A stretch of DNA of 64,000 nucleotides from Cephalotus follicularis (GCA_001972305.1 BDDD01001641.1:124001-188000), one strand, 5' to 3'; shown: positions 32,215 through 42,881, numbered from the stretch's first letter. Made by a program: numbers and translations. Notes: generated by a model not told the origin, from the letters alone.

Positions 32215-32450
32215 GTCATCCTATGGTCTGGTCATGGTTCACCTTTAGGTTCACCAGCCTGTGGAATTCTCCTCTGGTTCACCTGCTCGCGGTTCACCCC
32301 TTGGATCACCAGCTCTGGCGGAATTCACCCTTAGGTTCACCATTGGCGGATTCGCTCGAGATCACCAGCCTCGCGGAGTTCGCCCCCTTGGGCTCACCAG
32401 CTTGGCGGAATTCTCCCCCGTTGGGCTCACCAGCCAGGGACCATCTATCT
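32215..32450 (-). repeat. Tandem GGTTCACC...GCGGAATTC repeats in the 31684 LTR
   Basis: About seven units of 28-36 bp built from GGTTCACC and GCGGA(A/G)TTC(A/G)CCC. The counterpart array is at 54205-54445. Confidence 0.85.
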
Positions 32451-32939
32451 AAGACTTTTCCTTTTTCATTCTATTTTCTAATTCCATTTCCTTCCCTGGC
32501 TTATTTCCCCTTTTTCATTCCTTTGGCTTCCTTAAGCCATTTCTTAAGCCAGACCAGGGTTCACCTTTGCACCTGGTACTTCTCATGTACAAGGTTCACC
32601 CCTCAGTGTGAATGTCAGGTTCATAGAAATTATTCACTATATAAACGCATGCCAATTTGATCATTAATCACTATACACGTGTCAGGGACGCATAAGGCTT
32701 ACACTCCACTCCTTTCTTCATTGGCGCATGCATGGCTCTCGTACGCATGCAAGGAAACATTGGAGCTCAGCATGCAGAGCTACTTACCTCACGAGCGCCT
32801 CACATGCAACTTAATACTGTCACTGCCTCATAAGGCGCACAAGGCCGGGGCGTCTCCCTACACTACTAGCTTCTCGTCACCTCGTCACTGTCAAGGAAGA
32901 ATTCGTGCATGGCAGAGGAGAGTTAGGAGGTGTGCATGG

Positions 32940-33345
32940 TAGAGAAAGGCCTTGAGTAGTTCCCGGGTGCATAAGCTTTAGGGAGCTCGACGCCATGGTA
33001 GAGGAAACCAGGGTGGTTCCTCGGGTATAGGGAAGCTCGGCATAGATGCTTGGCCTTATGCTAGGCTCGGGCATGGATGATAGAGCTCAGCTCTAGTGCT
33101 CCTGGGAGTCGTGGTAGCTCGGCAGAGCATAGAACCTTGGCGCCTCAGCCATGGCACTTCGGGCATTGAGCAATGGAGCTCAGCAAGGCAGCTCGGGCAT
33201 GAACAGTGGGGCTCAGCACTGCAGCTCAGCCATGGCAGCCCATGCGCTCAGCCCTGGTAACCCATGCGCTCAGCCCTGGCAGCCCATGCGCTCAGCCCTG
33301 ACAGCCCATGTGCTCAGCCCTGGCAGTTCGTGGCACCTCCCCCGG
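32940..33345 (-). repeat. Imperfect GAGCTCGGCATGG repeats in the 31684 LTR
   Basis: Variable 15-25 bp units containing AGCTCGG, CATGG or CAGCCCATGCGCTCAGCCCTGG, the last repeated about four times at 33235-33320. The counterpart is at 54888-55400. Confidence 0.8.
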
Positions 33346-33642
33346 CACTCCTGTCGTTGGCTGAGGAATCCTACACCGGTTTGGCATATCATGCAGGGGG
33401 TATGCAAGGCTCACTTTGAGCTCATGATTGGCGCATGCTGGCGGTAGAGAAAGCTCAGTCGTCGGCCGGTGAGGAGCGCGGTACGTTACCATGCCCGGTG
33501 CATGGCCAGGGAAGCTCAACCCCACCCCCGGCATCTTTACAATGGCGTCTTCGTGCGTTGCGTTTTGTTTTGTGCAACAAGACGTGCAAAACGGTGAAGG
33601 CGCCCACATGCAATGCGCGTAGCCTTGCCAAAGATGCGCATA

Positions 33643-33663
33643 CTTATATATATATATATATAC
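33643..33663. repeat. (AT)n microsatellite
   Basis: About ten TA dinucleotides inside the LTR. Confidence 0.85.
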
Positions 33664-34401
33664 AAGTTACTTAGCCAATAATTTAGTTGCAATTAATAAG
33701 ACATCACACACAAACAAGCAAGTAGACAGGGAACACATCCAACAACACCCAACGAAACACACATACAAACATGCTGGTAGGCACTCGGGCCTGGAGCAAC
33801 CTACCTGAGGTAAGGTTGAAAACGGAGATGCTTCCTCTTCTCCTCGTAGATTCCGGCTTTCCTTAAAGCTGGGGACTGCTACACACTTTGGCTTTGCCAA
33901 TCCTTCTTTCTTGCGCATCCTTGCTCCCAGAGAAAGGGGTATTTATACTATTGGAGTGCAGGGGACAAGGGGGCTCTATAGACAGCACCCATTTTGTCTC
34001 TTTCCTCCACTATATCTTTCTCTCCCAAATTCTCTAAAGGAATTGTGTAAGAAAAAGGCTAAAAAGTGTTTTTATCAGATCCTTTTCCCTTTTTATAGTC
34101 ATCAAGGAAGAATCTAGAATTATGTGGGCAATTATTACGGATGAAGGGCCAACCTTGGGCTTGGGTCAGCCTCCCTCACTTGACCCAATTTACACTTTCC
34201 ATCTTTCAGGCTAAAAATCCAATTACTCCCTTAAATCCGGCCCAAGAAGAAAAACATGTTCTCTTTAGCCCGAGTTTACAAAATATGTTCCAGTAAAGCC
34301 CAAATAAATACATCATAATTATCGGGCCAGTCCATAAATGAAGGAAAATAATTACAAACCCAATAGTAATATTTTATAATATTTGTGGCTCTTACACTAT
34401 C

Positions 34402-34455
34402 TATCCAATCTAAAGTTTGAGGTTGAAGGCAGTCCAATTAAACCTTTTAAAATGC
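34402..34455 (+). repeat. SINE-like body, right piece (tentative)
   Basis: Continues the SINE-like head of 31652-31683 after the inserted LTR: AGTTTGAGGTTGAAGGCAGTCC resembles a decayed B-box region. Low certainty. Confidence 0.3.
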
Positions 34456-34520
34456 ATTAGCCTAGTTGGTGCGTGCACCAATCTAGCTCCAGGTCCTTGG
34501 TCTAAGCCTCGATACACAAA
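34456..34520 (+). repeat. Second SINE-like head with A-box and B-box (tentative)
   Basis: TAGCCTAGTTGGTGCGTGCA fits a pol III A box (TRGYNNANNNGG). GGTCCTTGGTCTAAGCC, 30-odd bases on, resembles a B box. Spacing suits a tRNA-derived SINE. The 3' tail is not defined. Confidence 0.35.
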
Positions 34521-34529
34521 ACTAGTTTA

Positions 34530-34780
34530 CATGTTTTATTTGCAGCCGTAGCCAAATGTCGTTGCCGTTATACAAGAAACGCAATGGTCACAATTTGAGA
34601 TGTTTGTCGCCGTAGCCAAAAGACGGTTTTTCCCATCCTTATCGCTACTGTCACCAAAACTTTTGACGACCATAAAAATTGTCGACAAATGCGTAATTTC
34701 TTTTAATGTATGTAGCGAAGGCTGTATCATATCATTTAACCGTATATATGAGATCAAAGTATAGCTTTGGTGTCAACAGA
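34530..34780. other. Possible remnant of a CACTA-like terminal region
   Basis: CCGTAGCCAAATGTCG and CCGTAGCCAAAAGACG occur 60 bp apart in direct orientation, like the subterminal motifs of non-autonomous DNA transposons. No terminal repeats were found. Otherwise no gene. Confidence 0.25.
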
Positions 34781-34973
34781 CAATGATGCTCCAAGAATAT
34801 ATTCTAATAAATTTTTATGACGTGTCACAATATTGTGATGTTTAATTAATTCTGATTTTATTATTTTTAGAGTTATTGTCCAGATGTCTGAGTATGCGAG
34901 TAGTTTGTTTACAAACCTTAGTAATTGTTAGGTTTGTATTCTTAATGTAATGTTCGATTTGATTAATATATTT

Positions 34974-35323
34974 TCTTGAGTAAAATACAATTTAATTTCT
35001 GAGATTTAGTATCATAGTCACTTTAGTCTCTCTATTATGGTAAATGACACGTTAGTTCCTGTTAGTAAACGAGATTAAAAAGTTTAGTAATAGAAGACCA
35101 ATTTGTCTGGTCAACGCTCATATTCAGGAATTATGTGTCATTAATATTAAACAATAAGGACATAATTTGTCTTTTCTCCTAACAGAATTAATGATGGTCA
35201 ATAAACGGTTAATGTGTCCAGTCAAAACTTATATTGAGCGATTAAAAATACATTTGTCATAATATAGGAATTAAAATACCCCTTATAGTAAATCTCATGG
35301 ACTTAATTTTAGTTTACTCTCTT
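34974..35323. mobile_element. MITE-like foldback element 34978-35319
   Basis: Ends are inverted: GAGTAAAATACAATTTAATT at the left, and the reverse complement of the right end gives GAGTAAACTAAAATTAAGTC. Both are followed by a GAGATTTA(G/C)TAT block, and later by ATTATGG(T)-AATGACA against ATTATGACAAATG. TCTT flanks both sides (34974-34977, 35320-35323). No ORF. Length 342 bp. Confidence 0.5.
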
Positions 35324-36489
35324 CTTTTTATAAAGAAAAAAAATAAATAACACCCAACTTTCGTATTAAAAAAGCTGGACATATATACCAATTTAACACG
35401 CCGTCCTAAATTTAGGAAGTTTCTTTCGTAGAAGGGACGCAGTAGAAAGGGATAAGAATAAATTTTCCTTGTCATTATATTCCACTTCTTGTTGTTGTCG
35501 AAAGAAACACATAGACTAATCTCTCATAATCGTAGCAGTTTAAGGTCCCCATTCGAGGAAACCAAGTTGGAGAAGTAAACCCTACAAGCTAGCTAGGATG
35601 TACGATATAGTAAACACATAGACCTCAAATAGTGACCTTAAACTGCATATATGCAGGCTATACGGTCAATTCTGTCTTTGTTTGACAATTTTTTTTAAAA
35701 AAAAAATACTCTTATGCCTTTGTTTTACAAAATTTTCATTCATCTAACATACTTGTCATTTAAGCCACTGAGGTAAGAAGGTTGAAAAACTTCCCGCAAA
35801 ATGTAATTGTTTATATTTTATAGACATCTATCTCCCTTTGACCACTGGGAGTTATGACAGTTTTTATGTATACACAAAACCTTTGAACCAACAAAATAAC
35901 AAGTCAAAATCTATAAGATTATTAGGAATCTCGTAACAATTCATCTAATGAGTGTCTACACTAGCTATAACGCATCTGGTTTTTAAATCGTTGAAGTGAC
36001 TTTGTTTAAAGTTGGCCATTAGCACATCATCGTTCGTGTTCGTATTCGTACTGTGATGAAATATAGTTTTAATATTATAAATGTCCATTTTAATTCAATT
36101 TATTTATTAATTATGTTAAAATCCCAAACTAAGTCTAATGTGTTTAAGTCAAATTAAGTAGGGTCATATAATTTACTAATATGAATTTGACCTGAATAAA
36201 ATTTAACCAAAATCTAATAATAATTAATAATTATTAATCTATCTATAGTACTTCAACAAATACAATTTACTTAATTAATATATAAATCTACATATATAAA
36301 AGTCTAGAAAGAAAAAAATCAAGATTTTTTTAATGTAATTGTAAATTAATACTATATTATTGTTTTCTTAATTATCTAAATATATATTATGTTTTATTTA
36401 TTAATAAGTCCTCAATTCCAACTATTTAACTTTGTGTCATTATTGATTTGTATACGTGCGTTGTGACTTAAATTGACATCTCGAACTTC
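35324..36489. other. AT-rich gene-free interval
   Basis: No coding frame of note, no recognised element, and mostly A/T-rich sequence with long A or T runs. The lack of LTR sequence contrasts with the rest of the window. Confidence 0.5.
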
Positions 36490-36494
36490 ATTCA

Positions 36495-36969
36495 TGTTGA
36501 TGCGGAAATTAATTTTACAGCAGTTCTCCACGTATGGATGTTTGATTTGTTAGGAAAAACGTAGAACGATCCGAAGATTGTACTAGATTTAGGTTCTCCG
36601 GTCTTTCCTGCACATAAAAAGCTAACTATCGAAGGTCCATGAGGTTTTACTCTCGAGGACACTACAATGCTTAAGTCAATTGATATAGCAGAGAAGATAA
36701 TAGGTGTATGGTAAATTGACCGACTCCCCTGTAGTCTTTCATGAGTGTATTTATAGCCTTATCTGACCGTAACTGTCTCTGAACTGCTAACATCATGGAG
36801 GAGGTTACTGGTCCCTTGAATTCGGTTGGAATTCTCGGCCGTTTCCTTATCTTTGAATGGAGAAGTTATATCCTCATTATCACCACGATTTATGGCGATT
36901 TCTCATGTGTCTATGGCCCAAGGTGACACATGTTGGTGCCTTATTTGTATAATAATTTTTTCCATATCA
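36495..36969 (-). mobile_element. 3' LTR of the second Tat-like element
   Basis: 475 bp. A TATA box reads TATAAATA on the minus strand (36748-36755). It differs from the partner LTR by scattered changes. Confidence 0.9.
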
Positions 36970-37184
36970 GTTGCCCCTCTGGTCCTTCTTCTCTGAACTT
37001 TGCAGATGAGGAGGAGCATTTATGAGGTGGTCTTGCTTGAGCATGTCTTTGATGCCTAATTGAGCCCAATTTGGCTTACATGCTTCTCTCGCTTTTGAGG
37101 AGTCAAGCAAACTTGCAGACTAGCTACTCCTTACAGGCTTCTCTGACTTTTGGGGAGTCAAGCAGACTTGCAGACTAGCTACTC

Positions 37185-37514
37185 CTGAGGAAGGACGCTT
37201 TGGCTGGGGCCATGAAAGACTTCAAGGCTTCGGCCAAGTTTTAAGGTGGCTGCTCTTAATCCTAAGGTTCCTCTGACTCCTATCAATTGTGAGTCAGCGG
37301 TAGACTTTGACTTTCTTCCTTAAGGGATAGAAGCCGAGGAGGAGAGAGTTCGCCTTACCCTGACAGAGAACAAAGGGCATAGCTCCCAGATCTGATTGTC
37401 CCGTCCTCTGCGAGTGATGTTGAAGAGCTTCCTTCCTTTGCTTCTGATGCCCATTCCTCTGAGCCTACTTCTGCTCCACTACCAAAGGATATTCAGGACC
37501 CTGCTCCTCTTTAG
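37185..37514 (+). pseudogene. Antisense ORF tail between pol and 3' LTR (tentative)
   Basis: On the plus strand, opposite to the element sense, coding-like pieces occur: DALAGAMKDFKASAKF (about 37195-37245), then CESAVDFDFLP and GIEAEEERV after one stop (37285-37350), then a Ser/Pro-rich acidic tail (SDVEELPSFASDAHSSEPTS) ending at TAG 37512-37514. A polyadenylation-like AATAAAAC follows at about 37579. Antisense ORFs in this exact position are known in Tat-lineage plant elements and often end in an acidic tail, which supports the call. Several stops and frame changes are present, and the N-terminal part is missing. Confidence 0.4.
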
Positions 37515-37894
37515 CTTATGTATTTTTCTTTTATTTGCATTGTACCTTTGTGTTTTTGTGATTCTTACTCTGGTAATGCAATAAAACATAACATTTTTTT
37601 TTTGCTTCATTTAGTCTGGTGTATCCAAACTTTCTTTTGTACTGGCCTGATATTTTTCAGACTAGGTCGCCTAAGCTTTTTAGCCTTCATGGGGGCACTT
37701 GTATAAAAGCACTCAACCAACGAGACTTGTCTTGATCTTTGCAAGTTCTTATGTGTTCACTTATCAAGATATGTTTTAGATATGGTCTGACAAGTTCACA
37801 TTGGTTTGCAGACCATCATTTGTTTTGTAGCCAAGACTCCATTTTATGACTCTTTTAGGCTTTTTGGTCTCAGAGAGCTGGGTTGTTGTATTAA

Positions 37895-39205
37895 GTCCCT
37901 GCTCTAAGATACTTAACCACTCCCTTATCTAATATTTGGCTGGGAGTCCTTGAATAAGCTTGTATTAAAGCTTTGAAAGAGTTTGCTTTAGACTTGGAGA
38001 GCTATGGTCATGTATTCAAAGGCTTGCTCTGACTGCTCCCCTGGAAGTCTTGAATAAGCTTGTATTAAAGTTTTAAAAGAGTCTACTTCAGACTTGGAGA
38101 GTTGTGGTCCTGTATCAATGCCTTGCTCTGATTGCTGCCTTCGGAGTCTTGAATAAGCTAGTATTAAAGCTTAGAGAGATGTGGTCCTGTATCAAGGGCC
38201 TACTCTGATTGCTCCCTTGGGAGTCTTTGAATAAGCCTGTATTAAAGCTTGGAGAGCTACAGTCTTGTACCAAGGGCCTGCTCTGACTGCTCCCTTGAGA
38301 GTCTTGAATAAGCTTGTATTAAAGCTTTAAAAGAGTCTGCTCAGACTTAGAGAGCTATGATCCTGTATCAAGGCCCTACTCTGATTGCTCACTTAGGAGT
38401 CTTGAATAAACTGGTATTAAAGCTTGGAGCGGTCCTGTATCAAGGGCCTGCTTTGATTGCTCCCTTGGGAGTTTTGAATAAGTTTGTATTAAAACTTCGA
38501 GAGCTATGGTCCTGTATCAAGGGCATGTTCTGATTGCTCCCTTGGGAGTCTTGAATAAGCTTGTATTAAAGCTTTAAAAGAGTTTGCTTCAAACTTGGAG
38601 AGTTGTGGTCCTGTACCAAGGACTTACTCTGATTGCTCCCTTGAGAGTCTTGAATAAGCTTTTATTAAAGCTTGGAGAGCTGTGGTCCTGTATCAAGGGC
38701 CTGTTCTGATTGCTCCCTTGGTAGTCTCGAATAAGCTTGTATTAAATCTCGGAGAGCTATGGTTCTATATCAAGGGCCTGCTCTGATTGCTCCCTTGGGA
38801 GTCTTTGAATAAGTTTGTATTAAAGCTTGGAGAGCTGTAGTCCTGTATCAAGGTCTTGCTCTGACTGCTCTCTTGGGAGTCTTAAATAAGCTTGTATTAA
38901 ATATTGGAGAGCTATGGTCCTGTATCAAGGGCCTACTCTGATTGCTCCCTTGGGAGTCCTCTATTTTGGAACTGTTTGAAAGCTGTTTAGAGGTTTAAGG
39001 ACATGAACATTAAACCTCCTGCTCTAACTGCACCCTTGGGAGTCTTTTATTGTGGAACTGTTGAAGGTTGTTCAAAGGTTTAAGGATGTGAACATTGAAC
39101 CTCCTGCTCTGACTACTCCCTTGGGAGTCTTTTACTGTGGAACTGTTGAAGGGTGTTCAGAGGTTTAAGGACGTGAACATTGACTCCCTTGGGAGTCTTT
39201 TATCT
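37895..39205 (-). repeat. Tandem array, 75-95 bp units with CTCCCTTGGGAG palindrome
   Basis: About twelve units of the form CTCCCTTGGGAGTCTTGAAT...AAGCTTGTATTAAAGCTT...GGTCCTGTATCAAGGGCCTG, followed by about four longer units (38950-39205) containing GTGGAACTGTTGAAGG and AGGTTTAAGGA(C/T)(A/G)TGAACAT. Most units contain the 12-bp palindrome CTCCCTTGGGAG or a near copy. The array lies between the RT stub and the 3' LTR. The long-unit segment has a single-copy counterpart at 26163-26195 in the other Tat-like element. Confidence 0.92.
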
Positions 39206-39347
39206 TCTGCTTGGTTGGGGGCCACGTTAGATCTACACTGGGTTTGTGAAGCATAATCTCAGGGTTGATCCCCGGCACCCATTCTACAGACCAGGTGAAT
39301 ACATCTTTAATATGTTTGAGGAATGTAATTAGTTCCTCTTTCTCCAC
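39165..39347 (-). pseudogene. Reverse transcriptase N-terminal stub
   Basis: The minus-strand frame gives ELITFLKHIKDVFTWSVEWV, then PGINPEIMLHK and a PTKQK end. This is the start of Tat/Ogre-type RT (pattern: F-L-x-x-x-x-D-V-F-x-W-S, then P-G-I-x-P). It breaks off into the tandem array, so no catalytic RT residues remain. Upstream it is joined almost directly to the gag tail, so the protease has been deleted. Confidence 0.75.
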
Positions 39348-39396
39348 CTCTCTTCAACATTTTTCCATGCGCGTGTTGTTGCTGTGCTGAAAAGGT

Positions 39397-40930
39397 CTAT
39401 CTTGCATAGGCCTTTCTGGTCCAACCGTGGTTGCCTCCAGACGCAATCCCTCTAGAAATGGTGTGTATCACACCTCGAGGTTGTTGCTCCTCTTTCTGTT
39501 GTGGAGCTTCTTCTTTGCGCTCTCTTCTTGGTTGTTCTTCTTTCTCCTGATAACCAGACCAGGAGGTCTTCTCCTTTCTAGCCGCCATACCCTCCTATGC
39601 ATTTATATATATTTTTTCTCTTCTAAGGAGGTTCTGCATATCTAGGGCAGGCTTCTTCATCAGGGAGAAAGTGAAAGATGAGTTGTCTCTCAAGCCACTG
39701 TTCAAGGTTTCTAGAGAAAATGAAGGTTTTTGGTCCTTTACCATCAGATACTCCTTGTTGAATCGAGTCAGGTAGTCTCTAAGGGATTCATTTTTTCCTT
39801 GCACCACGTTGATCATATGATTATAGTTCTTTCTCTGGGTGGTGCTATTAAGGAATTTCGTGACAAATATCTCACTGAATTGCTCGAAGTTCGCCACTGA
39901 CTTTGGGGGCAACGTGGATCAGGGAGAAAGTGAAAGCTGAGTTGTCTCTCAATCCACTGTTCAATGTTGCTAGAGCAAATGAAGGTTCCAGGTCCTTTAC
40001 CATCAGATACTCCTTGTTGAATCGAGTCAGGTAGTCTCTAAGGGATTCATTTTTTCCTTGCACCACATTGATCATATGATTATAGTTCTTTCTCTAGGTG
40101 GTGCTATTAAGGAATTTCGTGACAAACATCTAACTGAATTGCTCGAAGTTTGCCACTGACTTTAGGGGCAATGTGGAGTACCACGTCTAAGCTACACCCG
40201 TAAAAGTCGTCGGAAGTCCTCGACAAAGGACTGCGTCTGAAGCTTGGTGTACTAGAATGATCTGGGTATAATACCTCACAGGCTGTATCGGGTTAGAGGA
40301 CCCATCATATTCTCTGAACGTTGGGAGTTTGAACCCTTTTGACATAGGCTCCCTCAGTATCTCTGAAGTGAAGGGAGTGCAGTTTATGTTCCGCACTTCT
40401 GACACGTATCCTTTCGTCCACTCGGCTCCTCTAAGCCTTTTCTCCATCTCTGCAAACTTCCTATTCATGGTCTGCTCGATGAGTTCTTGGTCCCTAGACT
40501 TGCTAGAGACCTACGATGGCCCTACGGTTTGTCTGACCTGCTCCTCAGCCATGATTCAGGCCTATGAGACGTGTAGGAATGTGCACGGGGCTCCTTTTCC
40601 TCAATTGAATATTGCTTTGATAGGTCCTGCGAGGGATCATAATTGTCTTGCACTTGAGGACTCTGCTATCATAGATGTATCAATCTCTGACTGTCTTGGA
40701 GGGCGTCTGGCCCCCTTTTATGGGTTTTGCCTGACCTCTAGAGGTTGTTGTTGTTCTGGAACTGGTTGGCTTGGTCCAACTTGATTCTGGCTAGCCAAAT
40801 TGTTTGCCAGCAAAGTAGTGAGCCTCCCCATATCTTGGAGGAGTTGGTTGAATTGCTCATTGGTGATGGAAGCTTGATCGGGAGTGGCCGCATGGTTGGT
40901 TTCTTCGGAGGCATTGTTGAAACAAATCAT
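39397..40930 (-). pseudogene. Tat-like gag with internal 259-bp tandem duplication
   Basis: Start ATG at 40930-40928 (MICFNNASEETNHAATPDQ), then EQFNQLLQDMGRLTTLL. 40187-40468 gives MNRKFAEMEKRLRGAEWTKG, REYDGSSNPIQPVRYY. The gag core is FEQFSEIFVTKFLNSTTQRK, KNESLRDYLTRFNKEYL (39595-39912), and the tail is QQKEEQQPRGVIHTISRG. The core region is present twice (39658-39916 and 39917-40175). 259 bp is not a multiple of three, so the duplication shifts the frame. Closely related to 23618-25431. Stops are few, but the product would not be functional. Confidence 0.88.
39658..40175 (-). repeat. 259-bp tandem duplication in gag
   Basis: CAGGGAGAAAGTGAAAG at 39661 recurs at 39920, and both copies run on in parallel to GCCACTGACTTTNGGGGCAA (ending near 39914 and 40173). 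There are only about a dozen differences between copies. Confidence 0.9.
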
Positions 40931-40957
40931 GTCGCTTTTCCCACAGACGGTGCTAAC

Positions 40958-41432
40958 TGTTGATATGAAAATCAACTTCATAATAGTCCTCAACGTGTGG
41001 ATGTTTGATTTGTTGGGAAAATAGTAGGACGATCTGAAGATTATATTGGATAGGTTCTATGGTCTTCCTTGCACATAAAAAGTGAACTATCGAAGGTCCA
41101 GGAGATTTTACTCCCGGGGAGACTCCAATGCTTAAGTCAGTTGATAGCAGAGAAGATAATAGGTGTATGATAAATTGACCGACCCCCTCCCCCAGAGTCT
41201 TTCTTGGGGATATTTATAGCCTTATCTTATCGTAACTATATCTGAACTGCTAACATCATGGAGGAGGTTACTGGTCCCTTGGATTCGCCCGGAATTCTCG
41301 GCAGTTTCCTTATCTTTGAATGGAAGAGTTATCTCCCCATTATCACCATGATTTAAGGCGATTTTCCATGTGTCTATGGCCCTAGGTGACACGTGTCGGT
41401 GCCTTATTTGTATAAGAATTTTTCCCATATCA
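40958..41432 (-). mobile_element. 5' LTR of the second Tat-like element
   Basis: 475 bp, partner of 36495-36969. TATA box on the minus strand at 41211-41218. The primer binding site-like sequence lies just left of it (about 40940-40957). Confidence 0.9.
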
Positions 41433-41437
41433 ATTCC

Positions 41438-41905
41438 TTTATAGTCAGGTGCCACTTTCTTTCTTTTTTAATTGCATGTTGTACTATACTGAGGTTCATT
41501 TTATTTAACTCTAACCATATCGCTTTTTACATTAAACTTATACTAGAGATAACACACAAACTTCATGTAATATTGACAAGGGCCAATTTCATGTTTGGAC
41601 TAAACAATTTGATATTCAGATTAGCCAATTTAATATTTAAACTAGCTAGTTTCATTGGTTTGGAATCCTTTTTATGTTGGACACATGTTTATGAACTATA
41701 TTGTTGCAGTTTTATGTTTTCAAACTATAATTAGGTTTTCTAAACTATAAATACTATTGTAAGGTGTTTCTAACAAAAAAAAATTCATTATTGATTTACA
41801 TTTAATAATATTCAGGATTTTTTAAGAATTATTGACTTTACTTGTGGGTTCAAGAGCTTCTTGTATTGAAGACATATTCTTTGATCTTGTATTCACGCTA
41901 ATGCT
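41438..41905. other. AT-rich leader-like spacer
   Basis: No element ends or domains recognised. It may be the 5' leader of the gypsy fragment that follows. Confidence 0.35.
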
Positions 41906-42682
41906 ATGTCAAGTAGTATCATAGTTGAATTTACTCACGAAGATGCTCATGAAGGAATTGCTAGCAACCATCTTTTTGTTATTGAAAAGGGGATGCATGC
42001 CATATGGTGTGCTTTGCAAGATTAGGAGGCAGCCACACAAACACTTAGTGCTCATATCAATAAAATTGAAGTTATTCTTTAAGACACTAATGAGAAGCTT
42101 GATACGCTTAGGGTTGGCAATAATAGGAACGAGGATGAGGATCGGAGTTTAGCTGGAGAATTTGCTCGCATGCATCATGTAGTTAGACTCGTACCTAACC
42201 TTGAAGGAGACGCTAGGGATATGAGGAGGAATCAAAGATCAAGTATAAGGAGTATGGGCAGACTCATGTGGTGAGAAAATTTATGATGACACCAAAGCAA
42301 GAGAGAGAGAGTCAGTATCATAAACTTTTTCAAACCAGATATGGAGTGAATGGTAAGATTTTTAATTTTAATTAGTGAAAATGGTAGTCAAGTAACTATA
42401 ATCAGTAAGGATGTTATTAAGATATTACACTTGCTTGTTGAAAACCATTCTAATCGTTATCTTATTGGTTTGATCAAGGGTGCGACAGAAATTGAGGTGG
42501 CAGGGAGTTTTAATAGATCTTTTGCTATATGTACATACCACGATGAAGTTTATGCGTATCATTTGTTGTGTGGTAGACCTTGGCAATTTGGTGATAATGC
42601 CCAACATTATGGTCCGGAGAACATTAATTATAAGATTGAGAAGAATAATGTCGAAAATACCTCGTTTTCTTTAAAAGAGACG
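41906..42682 (+). pseudogene. Gypsy gag-protease fragment (broken)
   Basis: From ATG 41906 a frame with a few stops reads MSSSIIVEFTHEDAHEGIA, then a helical stretch (HINKIEVIL, DTNEKLDTLRVGNN). After a large deletion comes a protease region: TPKQERESQYHKLF (42292-42330), an ENGSQVTIISKDVI segment where the D-S/T-G active site should be, LIGLIKGATEIEV, and CGRPWQFGDNAQHYGPEN (42567-42620). The last motif is typical of the protease end in chromovirus-type Gag-Pol. The active-site aspartate is not present. It is cut at 42683 by an inserted LTR, and pol does not resume on the other side. Confidence 0.68.
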
Positions 42683-42873
42683 TGTAACGCCCCAAACATC
42701 CCCCTTATTACTTTAACATTTATTGCTTCATTTCGTCATGGTATATAGATAAATTGAATAATGATTGTGAATATGGATATTGATGGAGTGAAGTATTTCA
42801 AATACACATATGGATTGATTGTATGTCTGTTTACTATATTGATAGTACACGAGGATAGAGTTAGTGAGAAACC

Positions 42874-42881
42874 TATAAATA
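42874..42881 (+). promoter_or_regulatory. TATA box of the 42683 LTR
   Basis: TATAAATA in ACCTATAAATAGAGCCC, followed about 30 bp on by a C/T-rich start-like region. Confidence 0.6.

Larger units (their letters stand above)
31679..34401 (-). mobile_element. Solo LTR 31684-34396 with near-matching target duplication
   Basis: Minus strand: 5' end TGTAAGAGCC (34396), 3' end GGTTCGGGGCGTGATA (31684), 2713 bp. Flanks ATATC (31679-31683) and CTATC (34397-34401) agree at four of five bases. Again the terminal CA reads TA. It matches the LTR at 53649-56553 over its length, including the near-3' block GGGTTGTGTAGGTTACTACAT (compare 53996). No coding content. Confidence 0.88.
36490..41437 (-). mobile_element. 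Second non-autonomous Tat-like element 36495-41432 (minus strand)
   Basis: LTRs 36495-36969 and 40958-41432, both 475 bp, TGATATGGGAAAA to CATCAACA on the minus strand. Flanks ATTCA (36490-36494) and ATTCC (41433-41437) match at four of five. Internally, in minus-strand order: primer binding site-like GTTAGCACCGTCTGTGGG, gag, an RT stub, a large tandem array, a plus-strand (antisense) ORF tail, and a polypurine-like AGAAGGACCAGAGGGGCAAC. LTR ends and gag are related to 23011-28948. Protease and most of pol are missing. Confidence 0.9.

Noticed and set aside
32223-32660. 145-codon plus-strand open frame
   Set aside because: It runs through the GGTTCACC tandem array in an LTR; the similar frame at 54195-54551 reflects the same repeat, not a conserved protein.
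37396-37584. Hydrophobic 62-residue frame suggesting a small membrane protein
   Set aside because: It overlaps the Ser/Pro-rich antisense ORF tail in another frame and its 3' untranslated part. The hydrophobicity comes from T-rich sequence.
37895-39205. CRISPR-like regular repeats
   Set aside because: The units are head-to-tail tandem repeats without unique spacers, inside a plant retroelement.
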